Origin: an uncultured Lachnospiraceae bacterium
Lineage (GTDB): Bacteria; Bacillota; Clostridia; Lachnospirales; Lachnospiraceae
DNA length: 64,000 bases
Direction: 5' to 3'
Assembly (NCBI GenBank): GCA_902779305.1
Contig: CACZBD010000011.1
Span: 1-64,000, forward strand
Shown: piece by piece, positions 52,310 to 60,218 of the stretch
How positions within the stretch are numbered: the stretch's first letter is position 1
How the letters are laid out: every line of letters starts with the position of its first letter
Notes under the pieces: model-generated
What the model saw: only the letters and a program-made list of their open reading frames with translations
Database searches by the model: none
Told to the model about the DNA's origin: nothing
Position numbers and translations under genes: made by a program

Positions 52310-52636
52310 ATGATCAGAGTTTTCTTTTCAGATTCCATTTCCAAACAGTATCCGAGGGCTGCGAAGGCGATCCTGTCCTGTGACAAAGACCGCCCGGTCG
52401 AAATCCTGGGGATCCTGGAGAGTCTGATGAAGCAGACGGGCCTGAACCCGGAAGACAAAATGAGCCTCGGGTATCTGCGCCGTGCTCTGTCGATGGGACT
52501 GCTTCGGATCATACAGAGCGGATTCCCGGTGGAAACGGAAGAGAACAAACAGGAAGAGAGCCCGAAACCTGAGAAAGTTCCGAAAGAAAGATCTTTTGGA
52601 ACACTCGGTGATGCATTCGGACAGTACATGCCGTAA
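52310..52636 (+). CDS. small protein upstream of ParM, partition-associated
   Basis: 108 residues. AAAGGAGGTG lies 8 bases before ATG. It has a helical body (SKQYPRAAKAILSCDKDRPVEILGILESLM, LGYLRRALSMGLLRII) and a basic Pro/Lys tail. Its position 14 bases before the ParM-like gene and its size suit an adaptor or ParR-like role, but ParR usually follows parM. No family recognised. Confidence 0.65.
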   Translation: MIRVFFSDSISKQYPRAAKAILSCDKDRPVEILGILESLMKQTGLNPEDKMSLGYLRRALSMGLLRIIQSGFPVETEENKQEESPKPEKVPKERSFGTLGDAFGQYMP

Positions 52637-52650
52637 AGGAGGATATAATT

Positions 52651-53655
52651 ATGGCAGAAAGATTCGTTGCCGTAGATTGCGGCAAAGCGGAAACAAAGGT
52701 CAGCGTGCGTGTGGGCTCGGACAATTCCATCCTGTCCTCGTCATTCGCGACAAGGGTGATCGAACGCGACAGGAACGGAAATGAATTCGACGATCTTTTT
52801 GATAGCGGAAACGGCAATTACAGAGTCGAGTATGATGGCAAAAAGTTCGCTGTCGGAAACTTCGTATCGGAGAAGAAGGGCTACACGAGCATGCAGAACA
52901 GCAAGAAAGACATGATCCATAAGGTTGCGACATTAACAGCGATCGGAAGCATGGTCAACAGCGGGGATACGGTCCGCGCAGTCATCGGTTGTCCGATCAA
53001 ACTGTACAAGAACCAGCAGATTAGGGAAGTATATCTGGATGAGATCCTGCCGAAAGGAAAAGTAGAGATCAGGATCAACGGGAAAGACAAAAGCTTTTTC
53101 GTTACACAGACGGATGTGCTGCCTGAATCGATGGGTGCTGCGATCATGTTCGGAGAACACTTTGATGAAAAGGCGGTTGGCATCATTGACATCGGCGGCC
53201 TGAACATCAACTGCTGTGTATACCGGGATCACCAGCTGATCTCCGAGACCAGCTTCACGGAAAAGCTCGGCAGGAATGTGCTGATCGAGAGACTCCGGGA
53301 TGTGCTCGAGGCATCGGAAGATTGCGAGTTCCATACCTATGAGATCGAGCAGTTCATTCAGCAGGGCTATATCACCAACAACCGGGATTCCAAAAAGGAA
53401 GAAGAATCCAAAGGGTTCATCTGTGATTTCATGAAGGATCATCTGAAAGAGATCCTAATGACATGCAACGAGCATGACTGGAACATGGACCGCATGGATC
53501 TGATCTTCATCGGAGGCGGATCCGCGATGCTCAGTGATTACATCCGGCAGATTTTTCCGAATGCATTCATTCCGAAGGATCCGCAGTTCGTCAATTCAGA
53601 AGGATTTCTGAAGCACTGGTGCAGAGCCAACGGGATTCATGTCAGGAAGAAATGA
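52651..53655 (+). CDS. parM: ParM/StbA-like actin ATPase
   Basis: 334 residues. FVAVDCGKAETKVSVRVG is the phosphate-1 loop; IGIIDIGGLNINCCVYR (residues 171-190) phosphate-2; LIFIGGGSAMLSDYI the adenosine loop, all actin-type. These filaments push plasmid copies apart. Strong AGGAGG upstream; a terminator follows at 53686. Indicates a plasmid or plasmid-derived integrated element. Symbol is by family; not proven orthologous to R1 ParM. Confidence 0.88.
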   Translation: MAERFVAVDCGKAETKVSVRVGSDNSILSSSFATRVIERDRNGNEFDDLFDSGNGNYRVEYDGKKFAVGNFVSEKKGYTSMQNSKKDMIHKVATLTAIGSMVNSGDTVRAVIGCPIKLYKNQQIREVYLDEILPKGKVEIRINGKDKSFFVTQTDVLPESMGAAIMFGEHFDEKAVGIIDIGGLNINCCVYRDHQLISETSFTEKLGRNVLIERLRDVLEASEDCEFHTYEIEQFIQQGYITNNRDSKKEEESKGFICDFMKDHLKEILMTCNEHDWNMDRMDLIFIGGGSAMLSDYIRQIFPNAFIPKDPQFVNSEGFLKHWCRANGIHVRKK

Positions 53656-53685
53656 CAAACCACAACTGAATATGGACAACAGGAG

Positions 53686-53709
53686 GCCGGGCAAAGTCCC
53701 GGCTTTCTG
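53686..53709 (+). terminator. Rho-independent terminator after parM-like gene
   Basis: GCCGGG CAAAGT CCCGGC followed by TTTCTGTT. Confidence 0.8.
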
Positions 53710-53927
53710 TTATGAAAAAATCATATTATATATTTTTTTTATATCAACAAATGCGCATATTGGTTTACATAACACTGCAAAACGTATATTTAGGACTTTT
53801 TATGGGACATGACCGCGTGGTAGGATGGAGGCAGGACAGGGGGGAGCCTCAGGTTCGATTCTGGATAGAAGACCAGTATTGCCTTGAAATTAGTACATTG
53901 GTTGAATGCACAAAAAAGGAGAACAGG

Positions 53928-54455
53928 ATGTTGATTAAGAAAATTTACATTGATTTGGATGGTGTTTTGGCAGATTTTGACAAGGGGGTCAGGGAATTAT
54001 GCGGCTTAGAACCACGTTACCAGAATGGTAAGGTCAGCACGATAGACGCAGGTGCCTGGTGGGCGAGAGTTGCGGCAGTAGAACATTTTTACGCGAAATT
54101 GGATTTGATACCAGGGGCGAAGGAAATGTTTGATGTATTGTACGACCGATACGGTGCCGCTTGTGAAATTCTGTCAGCACTCCCGAGACCGCACAGGGGA
54201 GTAAAATATGCAGCGGAAGATAAGACAGAATGGGTTCGGCGCCTGGTGTCGGAGAAAGTCGTTCTGAACCTCGTTTACCGTGATGACAAGAAGGATTTCT
54301 GTACTGGAAAAGATTGCATCCTAATTGATGATCTTGAAAAGAATATCGAGGAGTGGGAAGCAAATGGCGGCACCGGTGTGCTGTTTAAGGATCCACAAGC
54401 TGTAGTCGATGCAATCGTGCAGTATGAAATGAAATTTGAAAATGATTATTCGTAG
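53928..54455 (+). CDS. 5'(3')-deoxyribonucleotidase-like HAD protein
   Basis: 175 residues from ATG 53928 (AAAGGAG upstream). IYIDLDGVLADFDKGV is HAD motif I (DxDG); ILSALPRPHRGVKYAAEDKTEWV, and KDCILIDDLEKNIEEWEANGGTG give motif III/IV (DD). Resembles the NT5C/Cdn family acting on deoxynucleotide monophosphates, which also turn up in phage and plasmids. Longer ORF upstream (from 53712) has no ribosome site. Confidence 0.85.
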   Translation: MLIKKIYIDLDGVLADFDKGVRELCGLEPRYQNGKVSTIDAGAWWARVAAVEHFYAKLDLIPGAKEMFDVLYDRYGAACEILSALPRPHRGVKYAAEDKTEWVRRLVSEKVVLNLVYRDDKKDFCTGKDCILIDDLEKNIEEWEANGGTGVLFKDPQAVVDAIVQYEMKFENDYS

Positions 54456-54618
54456 ATAATACTATTTACAGACACCAGAATACACAATGTGAATATTTAT
54501 GCTTTTGATTGTGTTTGGCAGGAGAATACTGCTACAGAAACGCTTGGTAGTATGCTAAAATGTACTAGTACAATTACTATCAGCAACAATGCATAGAAAA
54601 TCATAAAAAGGTAATCTA

Positions 54619-55284
54619 ATGAAAGAACTATATGAGGCGGCTGATTTTGTAGGGGTATACTATGAAGAAACGGCTGATTTCTTTTCAAAGTATTTCAAAA
54701 ATGAAGAAGAAATGCACGCTTTCTTTGTTAGGGTGTTTAAGAATGATTTCGAGGATAAAACGCCAAGACGAATGATGAACCTAATTGTACGCTGGGTTGG
54801 ATTGGCTGAGGATATAGACAAAATCAAGCCAGGTAGAGACTCACTTACTATCATGTGTGTTCGATTCTGTATTGATGCCATATGTGAGATTTCCTGCAAA
54901 CGAAAGGAAAAGGCAGTCTTTCTTCAAAAACATTTGTCAGATGAGGGGAGAAAATACATTGAGCAATCATTCAGTGTGATTCGCATAGAGGACGGCGAAG
55001 GAAAAGAGATCATAGACGCTTCGTCAGACATGCATGCTTTTGAAAATCTTGTATTTCGAGTTCGCAGTGCTACGGCACATGAGGGTGATTATTGGACATC
55101 GCAGGTTTTTTTACATTCCGATCAGGTGCATATGGTTTCAGCATTCTTTGAGAAGAAGAACGGAGAAGTATTAGAGACTGTGAGATATGAGACGAAAATA
55201 GAGAGAGACCGCTTCATTCATTATTTTATTGAGTCAGCAGTAAATTTCATTGATGATTATATAAAAATTAAAGCGAAGGGGTAA
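54619..55284 (+). CDS. HEPN-motif-containing protein next to type I RM genes
   Basis: 221 residues, predicted helical. RSATAH (Arg149, His154) is an Rx4H motif, then EGDYW, the arrangement of HEPN nucleases. Other segments (MNLIVRWVGLAEDIDKIKPGRD, IDAICEISCKRKEKAVFLQKHL) are consistent with a helical bundle. It ends 6 bases before hsdM and has GGTAA upstream, so it is part of the RM transcript. HEPN proteins in defence islands are often RNases or abortive toxins. Assigned on motif and context. Confidence 0.65.
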   Translation: MKELYEAADFVGVYYEETADFFSKYFKNEEEMHAFFVRVFKNDFEDKTPRRMMNLIVRWVGLAEDIDKIKPGRDSLTIMCVRFCIDAICEISCKRKEKAVFLQKHLSDEGRKYIEQSFSVIRIEDGEGKEIIDASSDMHAFENLVFRVRSATAHEGDYWTSQVFLHSDQVHMVSAFFEKKNGEVLETVRYETKIERDRFIHYFIESAVNFIDDYIKIKAKG

Positions 55285-55290
55285 ATTATA

Positions 55291-56799
55291 ATGGCTGAAA
55301 AAACAAATGCAAACATTGGATTCGAAAAAGAACTTTGGGATGCCGCCTGTGTATTGTGGGGGCACATTCCTGCAGCAGAATACAGGAAAGTTATTATAGG
55401 CTTAATTTTCCTTCGCTATATTTCAGCGGCATTCGAAAGACGGTATCAGGAACTGGTTGAAGAAGGAGATGGATTCGAAGATGATCGAGATGCATATTCC
55501 ATGGATAACATCTTTTTTGTTCCCAAAGAAGCCAGATGGAATACTATTGCTTCTGCAGCCCATACCCCAGAAATCGGAACAGTCATAGATAACGCAATGC
55601 GCGCGATCGAAAATGACAACAAATCACTTAAAAATGTGTTACCCAAGAATTATGCCAGTCCGGATCTGGACAAACGGGTACTTGGTGAGGTGGTCGATAT
55701 TTTCACCAATGATATTGATATGAGCAATACAGAAGAAAGTGAAGACCTGCTCGGTCGAACCTATGAATACTGTATTGCACAGTTCGCTGAAAAAGAAGGC
55801 GTAGGCGGCGGAGAATTCTATACCCCATCAAGCGTTGTAAAAACATTGGTTTCCATTCTCCGTCCTTTTGATAATTGCCGTGTCTATGATTGCTGCTGCG
55901 GATCCGGCGGCATGTTCGTGCAGAGCGCAAAGTTTATTCAGGCACATTCCGGAAAAAGAGGTGCTATAGCAGTATATGGACAGGAGGCCAATGCCGATAC
56001 ATGGAAGATGGCGAAGATGAATATGGCCATTCGAGGTATCGATGCAGATTTTGGACCTTATCAGGCAGACACATTTACAAATGACCTTCATCCCACACTG
56101 AAGGCAGACTTCATTCTAGCTAATCCTCCGTTCAACTACCATCCCTGGAATCAGGAAAAACTGTTGGAAGATGTCAGGTGGAAATATGGGATTCCACCTG
56201 CAGGTAATGCAAACTATGCATGGATCCAGCATATGATTCATCATCTTGCTCCGAATGGAAAGATTGGACTAGTACTGGCAAATGGTGCCCTTTCCACACA
56301 GTCAAGCGGTGAAGGAGAAATCCGTAAGAAAATCATAGAAGATGATCTGATCGAAGGCATTATTGCTATGCCGACGCAGCTTTTCTACAGCGTTACCATT
56401 CCGGTTACGCTATGGTTTATCACAAAGGGTAAAAAACAGAAAGGCAAGACGCTCTTTATTGACGCCCGTAAGATGGGGCATATGGTAGACCGCAAGCACA
56501 GAGATTTCGACGAGGCGGACATCCAGAAACTCGCTGATACATTCGAAGCATTCCAAAACGGAACACTTGATGATGTTAAGGGATTCTGTTCAGTAGCAAC
56601 CTTGCAAGATATCGAGAAACAGGACTATATTCTCACACCCGGAAGATATGTGGGTATTGAGGAACAGGAGGATGACGGAGAGCCATTTGAGGATAAGATG
56701 ACAAGACTCACATCTGAACTTTCAGATATGTTTGCAAAGTCGCATGAACTGGAAGAGGAGATCCGCAAGAAGTTAGGAGCGATTGGATATGAGATATAA
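55291..56799 (+). CDS. hsdM: type I restriction-modification methylase subunit HsdM
   Basis: 502 residues. N-terminal HsdM_N helical domain (WDAACVLWGHIPAAEYRKVIIGLIFLRYISAAFE), SAM-binding YDCCCGSGGMFVQSAKF (motif I), and ILANPPFNYHPW (motif IV, NPPF), the signature of N6-adenine methylation. It partners with HsdS and HsdR. Overlaps the hsdS half-gene by 11 bases. All key residues intact. Confidence 0.95.
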   Translation: MAEKTNANIGFEKELWDAACVLWGHIPAAEYRKVIIGLIFLRYISAAFERRYQELVEEGDGFEDDRDAYSMDNIFFVPKEARWNTIASAAHTPEIGTVIDNAMRAIENDNKSLKNVLPKNYASPDLDKRVLGEVVDIFTNDIDMSNTEESEDLLGRTYEYCIAQFAEKEGVGGGEFYTPSSVVKTLVSILRPFDNCRVYDCCCGSGGMFVQSAKFIQAHSGKRGAIAVYGQEANADTWKMAKMNMAIRGIDADFGPYQADTFTNDLHPTLKADFILANPPFNYHPWNQEKLLEDVRWKYGIPPAGNANYAWIQHMIHHLAPNGKIGLVLANGALSTQSSGEGEIRKKIIEDDLIEGIIAMPTQLFYSVTIPVTLWFITKGKKQKGKTLFIDARKMGHMVDRKHRDFDEADIQKLADTFEAFQNGTLDDVKGFCSVATLQDIEKQDYILTPGRYVGIEEQEDDGEPFEDKMTRLTSELSDMFAKSHELEEEIRKKLGAIGYEI

Positions 56800-57259
56800 T
56801 CTGTTCACTCTCGGAGAACTTGTAAAAATCAGATACGGAAAGAATCAAAAGAAAGTCGAATCACAAGATGGAGCATTTCCAATATATGGTACTGGCGGTC
56901 TTATGGGATATGCAATCGAGCCCCTATATGATAAACCGTCTGTTTTGATTGGCCGAAAAGGGACCATAAGCAAAGTTCGATACGTAGATCATCCGTTTTG
57001 GACTGTTGATACTTTGTTTTATACAGAGGTAAATGAAAGTGTCGTTATTCCGAAATATCTTTATTATCTGATGTCGTTATTGGATTTGGATTCCTATAAC
57101 GAGGGAACAACGATTCCGAGTCTGCGCACAGAAACACTGAATCGATTGGAATTTAGTATTCCATGCATAGAAGATCAGAAAAAAGTCTTATCTATGCTTG
57201 AGCCAATTGATACAAAGATAAAACTAAATGAAGAGTTAAACGATAATTTAACGGCCTAA
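56789..57259 (+). CDS. hsdS: HsdS N-terminal half (one TRD), OFF form
   Basis: About 156 residues from ATG 56789. One target-recognition domain (LGELVKIRYGKNQKKVESQDGAFPIYGTGG, VLIGRKGTISKVRYVDHPFWTVD) ending IEDQKKVLSMLEPIDTKIKL then NEELNDNL, followed by TA and stop. The last codons coincide with inversion site 1 (57238-57250). Inversion with site 2 would fuse it to the silent TRD at 57256-57957 and give a full two-TRD subunit. At present it is truncated. Confidence 0.9.
   Translation: MRYNLFTLGELVKIRYGKNQKKVESQDGAFPIYGTGGLMGYAIEPLYDKPSVLIGRKGTISKVRYVDHPFWTVDTLFYTEVNESVVIPKYLYYLMSLLDLDSYNEGTTIPSLRTETLNRLEFSIPCIEDQKKVLSMLEPIDTKIKLNEELNDNLTA
57238..57250 (+). repeat. inversion site 1 (AAACGATAATTTA)
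   Basis: Core AAACGATAATTTA in plus orientation at the 3' end of the hsdS half-gene; encodes NDNL. The same 13 bases occur at 57943 (inverted), 59575 (plus) and 60163 (inverted). Confidence 0.9.
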
Positions 57260-57957
57260 AGGTCTATGTCTGATATATCCAGTTCACCAGACATTAACTT
57301 CGGGAGTAATGTATCTCTTGTGGATGACAAACACTGTATTTCATCTATATTTGCTTTGATTTGCATCCTGATAGCATGAAGTGCAGAACCGATTTTTAAC
57401 TGCTCATCCATCGTGGGAAGCATAAACCGATATTTCTTGAAATCCTTAAGGACTATTCTTGGCAGTGCTGAGCCGGAAACATAATTATCGCCTACATCTT
57501 TTCGGACAGAAGGTTGCTTAAGGAGATACAAGAGAATCTCTGGAATAATGATATCTGTATTTGGCCTGAAGATAGCGATAGACGAAAGAATCGCTTCATC
57601 CTTCTCTTCGGAGCAGATGAATATCTCTTTCAGATAACTACCATCTTTGGCGACCAGAATGTCATTAAGTCGGGGAACACAGTCATTTTTTTGCATTTTT
57701 TGGAAATCCTCCTCCGAAATATGCTTACAGGACGAGGAATTAAAACCATAGTTTTCCATATCCTTAACGGAATACATGGGATATGATGATTCAGGAGCAT
57801 CAGCAGGACTATAGTGTGATCCATCAGTAATTCGAGTACACACGTCATCCAGAGATACTTCTGACCAATCAGAAGGAGCAATACCGCCATACGGTGCATA
57901 ATCCATAAAGTATTGACGGAAAAGGGCTAACGCTTGCTCCTCTAAATTATCGTTTAT
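57256..57957 (-). pseudogene. hsdS: silent inverted HsdS C-terminal half
   Basis: Reading minus, NDNLEEQALALFRQYFMDYA followed by TRD (DVCTRITDGSHYSPADAPESSYPM, LNDILVAKDGSYLKEIFI) and the usual end LLPKLMSGELDISDIDL. It lacks a start codon; the extra 48 residues upstream of about 57957 in the open frame are antisense of the recombinase region. A reserve cassette that becomes expressed after inversion between sites 1 and 2. Confidence 0.9.
57943..57955 (-). repeat. inversion site 2 (inverted)
   Basis: TAAATTATCGTTT on the plus strand, followed by ATATG; forms the inverted partner of site 1 and the NDNL codons of the silent cassette. Confidence 0.9.
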
Positions 57958-57965
57958 ATGTGAAC

Positions 57966-58009
57966 AACTCTCACCAACGGCGAGAGTTATACCAACGGAA
58001 CTGCCGTTG
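57966..58009 (+). promoter_or_regulatory. two short hairpins before the recombinase gene
   Basis: AACTCTC/GAGAGTT (57966-57988) and CAACGG/CCGTTG (57993-58009), each sharing CCAACGG. They lie 40 bases upstream of the recombinase ribosome site and could be an attenuator. Confidence 0.5.
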
Positions 58010-58048
58010 ATGTCGTTCTCTGGAAAACAAAGAAAAAGGAGAAACGAC

Positions 58049-59035
58049 ATGAAGGAAGAATTAATGACGGAGATAATGCAGCAGATGCTTGCATATCTCG
58101 ACAACGCTCAGTTAAAGAAACTGAAGCAGGTGATGGAACAAGCACTCTTTCACTACGAGGTGGTCGGTGCGGAGGCTAAGCCGGAGGAAGACGATAGCAA
58201 TGCCCTTATAGAAACGTTCATAGCCGCAAAGAGGATTGAGGGATGCTCGGAAAAGACATTGAAGTATTATCAGACCACGATTGATGCGGCGGTCACATCT
58301 CTTGGTAAGAATGTCCGACATATTCTTACGGAGGATTTGCGGAAATACCTTACCGAGTATCAGAGTAAGAACCAGTCGGGCCGGGTAACGATTGACAACA
58401 TCCGTCGTATACTGTCCAGTTTCTTTTCGTGGCTGGAGGATGAAGATTATATCGTGAAAAGCCCCGTTCGCCGAATTCATAAAGTGAAAACGACAAGTAG
58501 CATCAAGGAAACATACTCGGATGAAGATTTGGAGAAAATGCGTGATAACTGCGAGGAACTCCGGGATTTGGCGATGATTGATATGCTGGCATCAACGGGA
58601 ATGCGTGTCGGAGAGATGGTTCTTCTGAACCGCGAGGATATCAACTTTGCGGAACGGGAATGCGTTGTATTCGGCAAGGGTGACAAGGAACGGATCGTGT
58701 ACTTTGATGCCAGAGCCAAGTTACATTTGCAGGAGTATCTCAACAGCCGGACAGATGAGAACCCAGCCCTGTTTGTGACATTGAGGGCTAACCATGAGCG
58801 GATACAGATTGGAGGTATTGAACATCGGCTTCGTGAGATGGGCAGGCGACTGAACATATCGAAAGTGCATCCGCATAAATTCAGGCGGACTCTGGCGACA
58901 ATGGCCATTGATAAAGGAATGCCGATAGAGCAACTACAGCACCTCTTGGGACATCAACGGATAGATACGACCTTGCAGTATGCAATGGTCAAACAGAGCA
59001 ATGTGAAAACGGCTCATAGGAAATATATAGGTTAG
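58049..59035 (+). CDS. tyrosine recombinase for hsdS inversion
   Basis: 328 residues from ATG 58049 (AAAAGGAG upstream). N-terminal SAM-like core-binding domain (DSNALIETFIAAKRIEGCSEKTLKYYQTTI), catalytic Arg (ASTGMRVGEMVLLNREDI), Lys (GKGDKERIVYF), HKFRRT (HxxR), LLGHQRID and a Tyr in TTLQYAMV: the full R-K-H-R-H-Y set. Lying between two hsdS units flanked by matching inverted sites, it is the likely invertase (PsrA-like recombinases do this in Gram-positives). Confidence 0.9.
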   Translation: MKEELMTEIMQQMLAYLDNAQLKKLKQVMEQALFHYEVVGAEAKPEEDDSNALIETFIAAKRIEGCSEKTLKYYQTTIDAAVTSLGKNVRHILTEDLRKYLTEYQSKNQSGRVTIDNIRRILSSFFSWLEDEDYIVKSPVRRIHKVKTTSSIKETYSDEDLEKMRDNCEELRDLAMIDMLASTGMRVGEMVLLNREDINFAERECVVFGKGDKERIVYFDARAKLHLQEYLNSRTDENPALFVTLRANHERIQIGGIEHRLREMGRRLNISKVHPHKFRRTLATMAIDKGMPIEQLQHLLGHQRIDTTLQYAMVKQSNVKTAHRKYIG

Positions 59036-59047
59036 GACGGTGATATA

Positions 59048-60157
59048 ATGGAAATTCAGAATGCAACTTTAGCTTCACTATCTGTGGATGGACGCGGTTC
59101 ATACGGAATAGGAGCATCAGCAGTTGAACGCACTGAAGATTTATATACTTATCTTCGTATCACGGACATTCGGGATGACGGAACGCTCAATATGGCTGAT
59201 TTGAAATCGGTTGATGATGAGAAAGCCTCTCAATATCTATTGAAGCCGAACGATATAGTATTTGCGCGAACCGGAGCAAGCACCGGTAGGAACTACTTTT
59301 ATGATGGAACCGACGGAGAATTTGTGTACGCCGGATTCCTTATCAAGTTTAGCATTGATCCAAACAAAGTGAATCCTAAATATGTAAAGTATTACTGTAT
59401 GTCTGACGCATACAAGGGATGGATTCACTCCTTTAATACTGGAAGCACACGAGGAAACATCAACGCTCAAACCCTTGGCGGAATGCCGGTGCCAATACCG
59501 CCGCGTTCCCAACAGGATGGAATCGTAGATATTCTTTCAAGCTTGGAAAAGAAAATAAGGAAGAATACGGAGATAAACGATAATTTAGAGCAGCAAGCTC
59601 AAGCATTATTTAAAAAGATGTTCCCCGATGTTTTAGAGGACACAGCGTCTGACTGTTTTGAATCGATAATATCGTTTTCTAATGGTAAAAAACGTCCGCA
59701 GTCAGGAGGAAGTGTGCCTGTATATGGCGGAAATGGAATATTGGCTTACACTTCGGAAGTTAACGCGAATAACTGTGTAGTCATCGGACGCGTTGGAGCA
59801 TATTGCGGAAATACTTTTCTCTGCCAAGGAAATTGCTGGGTAAGTGATAACGCTATTCAAGCAAAGAGCAAAAATGAAGATTCACAGATTTTTGTATATT
59901 ACTTGCTTAAAAATGCTTCACTTCCTACAAGACATATTGGTACTGGTCAGCCACTTATGACTCAAGGAATCCTAAACGCTATTCCAGTATCAGTTCCTGA
60001 ACAAAATGCTATAAACAACTTTATTGATAACGTTAGTCCTATGCATAAGTTAATTAGTGCTAATCTTGAAGAAAACTCTAAGCTTGCTAAAACAAGGGAT
60101 ATTCTTTTACCTCAACTTATGTCTGGTGAATTAGATGTTTCTGAGATTGATATCTAA
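59048..60157 (+). CDS. hsdS: HsdS specificity subunit, complete two-TRD form (ON)
   Basis: 369 residues. TRD1 residues 1-150 (YLRITDIRDDGTLNMADL, IVFARTGASTGRNYFYDG, VNPKYVKYYCMSDAYK), linker KIRKNTEINDNLEQQAQALF encoded by inversion site 3, TRD2 residues 200-350 (GSVPVYGGNGILAYTSEV, CVVIGRVGAYCGNTF). Ends LLPQLMSGELDVSEIDI, the same end as the silent cassette. Located 13 bases after the recombinase. This unit is in the expressed configuration. Confidence 0.93.
   Translation: MEIQNATLASLSVDGRGSYGIGASAVERTEDLYTYLRITDIRDDGTLNMADLKSVDDEKASQYLLKPNDIVFARTGASTGRNYFYDGTDGEFVYAGFLIKFSIDPNKVNPKYVKYYCMSDAYKGWIHSFNTGSTRGNINAQTLGGMPVPIPPRSQQDGIVDILSSLEKKIRKNTEINDNLEQQAQALFKKMFPDVLEDTASDCFESIISFSNGKKRPQSGGSVPVYGGNGILAYTSEVNANNCVVIGRVGAYCGNTFLCQGNCWVSDNAIQAKSKNEDSQIFVYYLLKNASLPTRHIGTGQPLMTQGILNAIPVSVPEQNAINNFIDNVSPMHKLISANLEENSKLAKTRDILLPQLMSGELDVSEIDI
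59575..59587 (+). repeat. inversion site 3 (AAACGATAATTTA)
   Basis: Inside the complete hsdS, encoding the NDNL linker between TRD1 and TRD2. Confidence 0.9.
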
Positions 60158-60162
60158 GCCGC

Positions 60163-60175
60163 TAAATTATCGTTT
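60163..60175 (-). repeat. inversion site 4 (inverted)
   Basis: TAAATTATCGTTT right after the hsdS stop, again followed by ATATG. With site 3 it brackets TRD2; reading minus it encodes NDNLAA and stop, the same stub layout as the OFF unit at site 1. Confidence 0.9.
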
Positions 60176-60218
60176 ATATGAATTAAAACATTGAAATCAT
60201 AGGAAGGGAGAAATAAAT

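Noticed and set aside
53840-53875. tRNA-like GGTTCGATTC segment
   Set aside because: Only a weak T-arm; no acceptor or anticodon arms that pair.
53712-53927. N-terminal extension of the nucleotidase gene
   Set aside because: No ribosome site and no family match; the AAAGGAG start at 53928 is clear.
57958-58104. N-terminal extension (about 48 residues) of the silent hsdS frame
   Set aside because: Antisense of the recombinase leader; sequence has no HsdS similarity beyond the inversion site.
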